Assembly (NCBI GenBank): GCA_947454295.1
Contig: CANGMO010000110.1
Coordinates: 1-7,232, forward strand
DNA length: 7,232 nucleotides
Source: Verrucomicrobiota bacterium
Lineage (GTDB): Bacteria; Verrucomicrobiota; Verrucomicrobiia; Limisphaerales; UBA9464
Reading direction: 5' to 3'
In this document: one piece after another, positions 7,088 through 7,232 of the stretch
Numbering within the stretch: position 1 is the stretch's first letter
Layout: the number at the start of each line of letters is the position of its first letter
Translations under genes and position numbers: made by a program
The notes under the pieces: model-generated
Databases searched by the model: none
What the model saw: the letters and a program-made list of their open reading frames with translations, nothing else
Told to the model about the DNA's origin: nothing

Positions 7088-7232
7088 TAGCCGCCGACGG
7101 AAGGAAGCGGAGGTCACGCCCCCCAACTTTTCCAATCACCCCACCGTCCCGCGCGCCCACCATGTCTTGGTAGGGCGAATCTCCCGATGAGCCGGGTGGG
7201 CGGACGGGTTTCTCTTCGCCCCGCGGCGTCCC
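7088..7232 (+). repeat. Interspersed structured repeat, element D (short type, reaches window edge)
   Basis: Its head (7088-7117) starts with the same 13 bases as B and C and then carries small substitutions and a 2-base insertion. The conserved tail motif TGGTAGGGCGAATCTCC and GATGAGCCGGG at 7168-7198 sits 80 bases after the head start, exactly as in element B. The match continues to the final GCGGCGTCCC at the window end. It may extend beyond the window. It lies 47 bp upstream of the GH43 start codon, in the position where a promoter would be expected; the 7041-7087 leader holds no recognisable signal. Confidence 0.75.

Noticed and set aside
2970..7232. CRISPR array formed by the four regularly occurring repeats
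   Set aside because: The copies are about 1.1-1.7 kb apart with genes between them and have diverged tails, so there are no short uniform spacers.

Overview
The window is GC-rich DNA holding five protein genes, all with features of secreted or surface proteins, separated by members of a family of structured intergenic repeats. The gene content (secreted esterases, a CE15 glucuronoyl esterase, a GH43 glycosidase, a LamG-domain surface protein), the weak or absent Shine-Dalgarno sequences and the GTAGCCGCCGAC-type repeats together suggest a Verrucomicrobiota genome, perhaps Limisphaerales (old subdivision 3). That assignment rests on memory of such genomes and is only moderately certain.

Layout: (1) 2-1663, plus strand, the 3' part of a large protein with a LamG/jelly-roll domain, a disordered linker, a 17-residue-period repeat block like the head of YadA-type adhesins and a small C-terminal domain. 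(2) 1680-2867, minus, convergent with (1) across only 16 bp, a secreted sialate O-acetylesterase-like SGNH hydrolase. (3) 2868-3288, a divergent intergenic region mostly filled by repeat element A. (4) 3289-4083, plus, a secreted GDSL/SGNH esterase whose stop codon is the first triplet of repeat element B. (5) 4084-4286, the rest of element B and a small hairpin. (6) 4287-5759, minus, a CE15 glucuronoyl esterase. (7) 5760-6080, repeat element C. (8) 6081-7040, minus, a GH43 glycosidase. (9) 7041-7232, a short leader and repeat element D, which runs to the window edge.

The four enzymes fit a shared role in breaking down substituted plant polysaccharide. CE15 enzymes cleave glucuronate esters that join glucuronoxylan to lignin, GH43 enzymes remove arabinose or xylose, and SGNH/SASA esterases often remove acetyl groups. 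All four appear to carry signal peptides. No transporter, SusC/D pair or regulator is visible, so this is at most part of a utilisation locus and the shared substrate is an inference.

The most unusual signal is the repeat family. Four elements share a 28-30 bp head, all in the same orientation whatever the direction of the neighbouring genes. They fall into two types. A and C (about 260 bp) carry a long inverted repeat at the same offset from the head, and B and D (about 145 bp) carry a different conserved tail at the same offset. Together they occupy every intergenic gap here except the 16-bp one.
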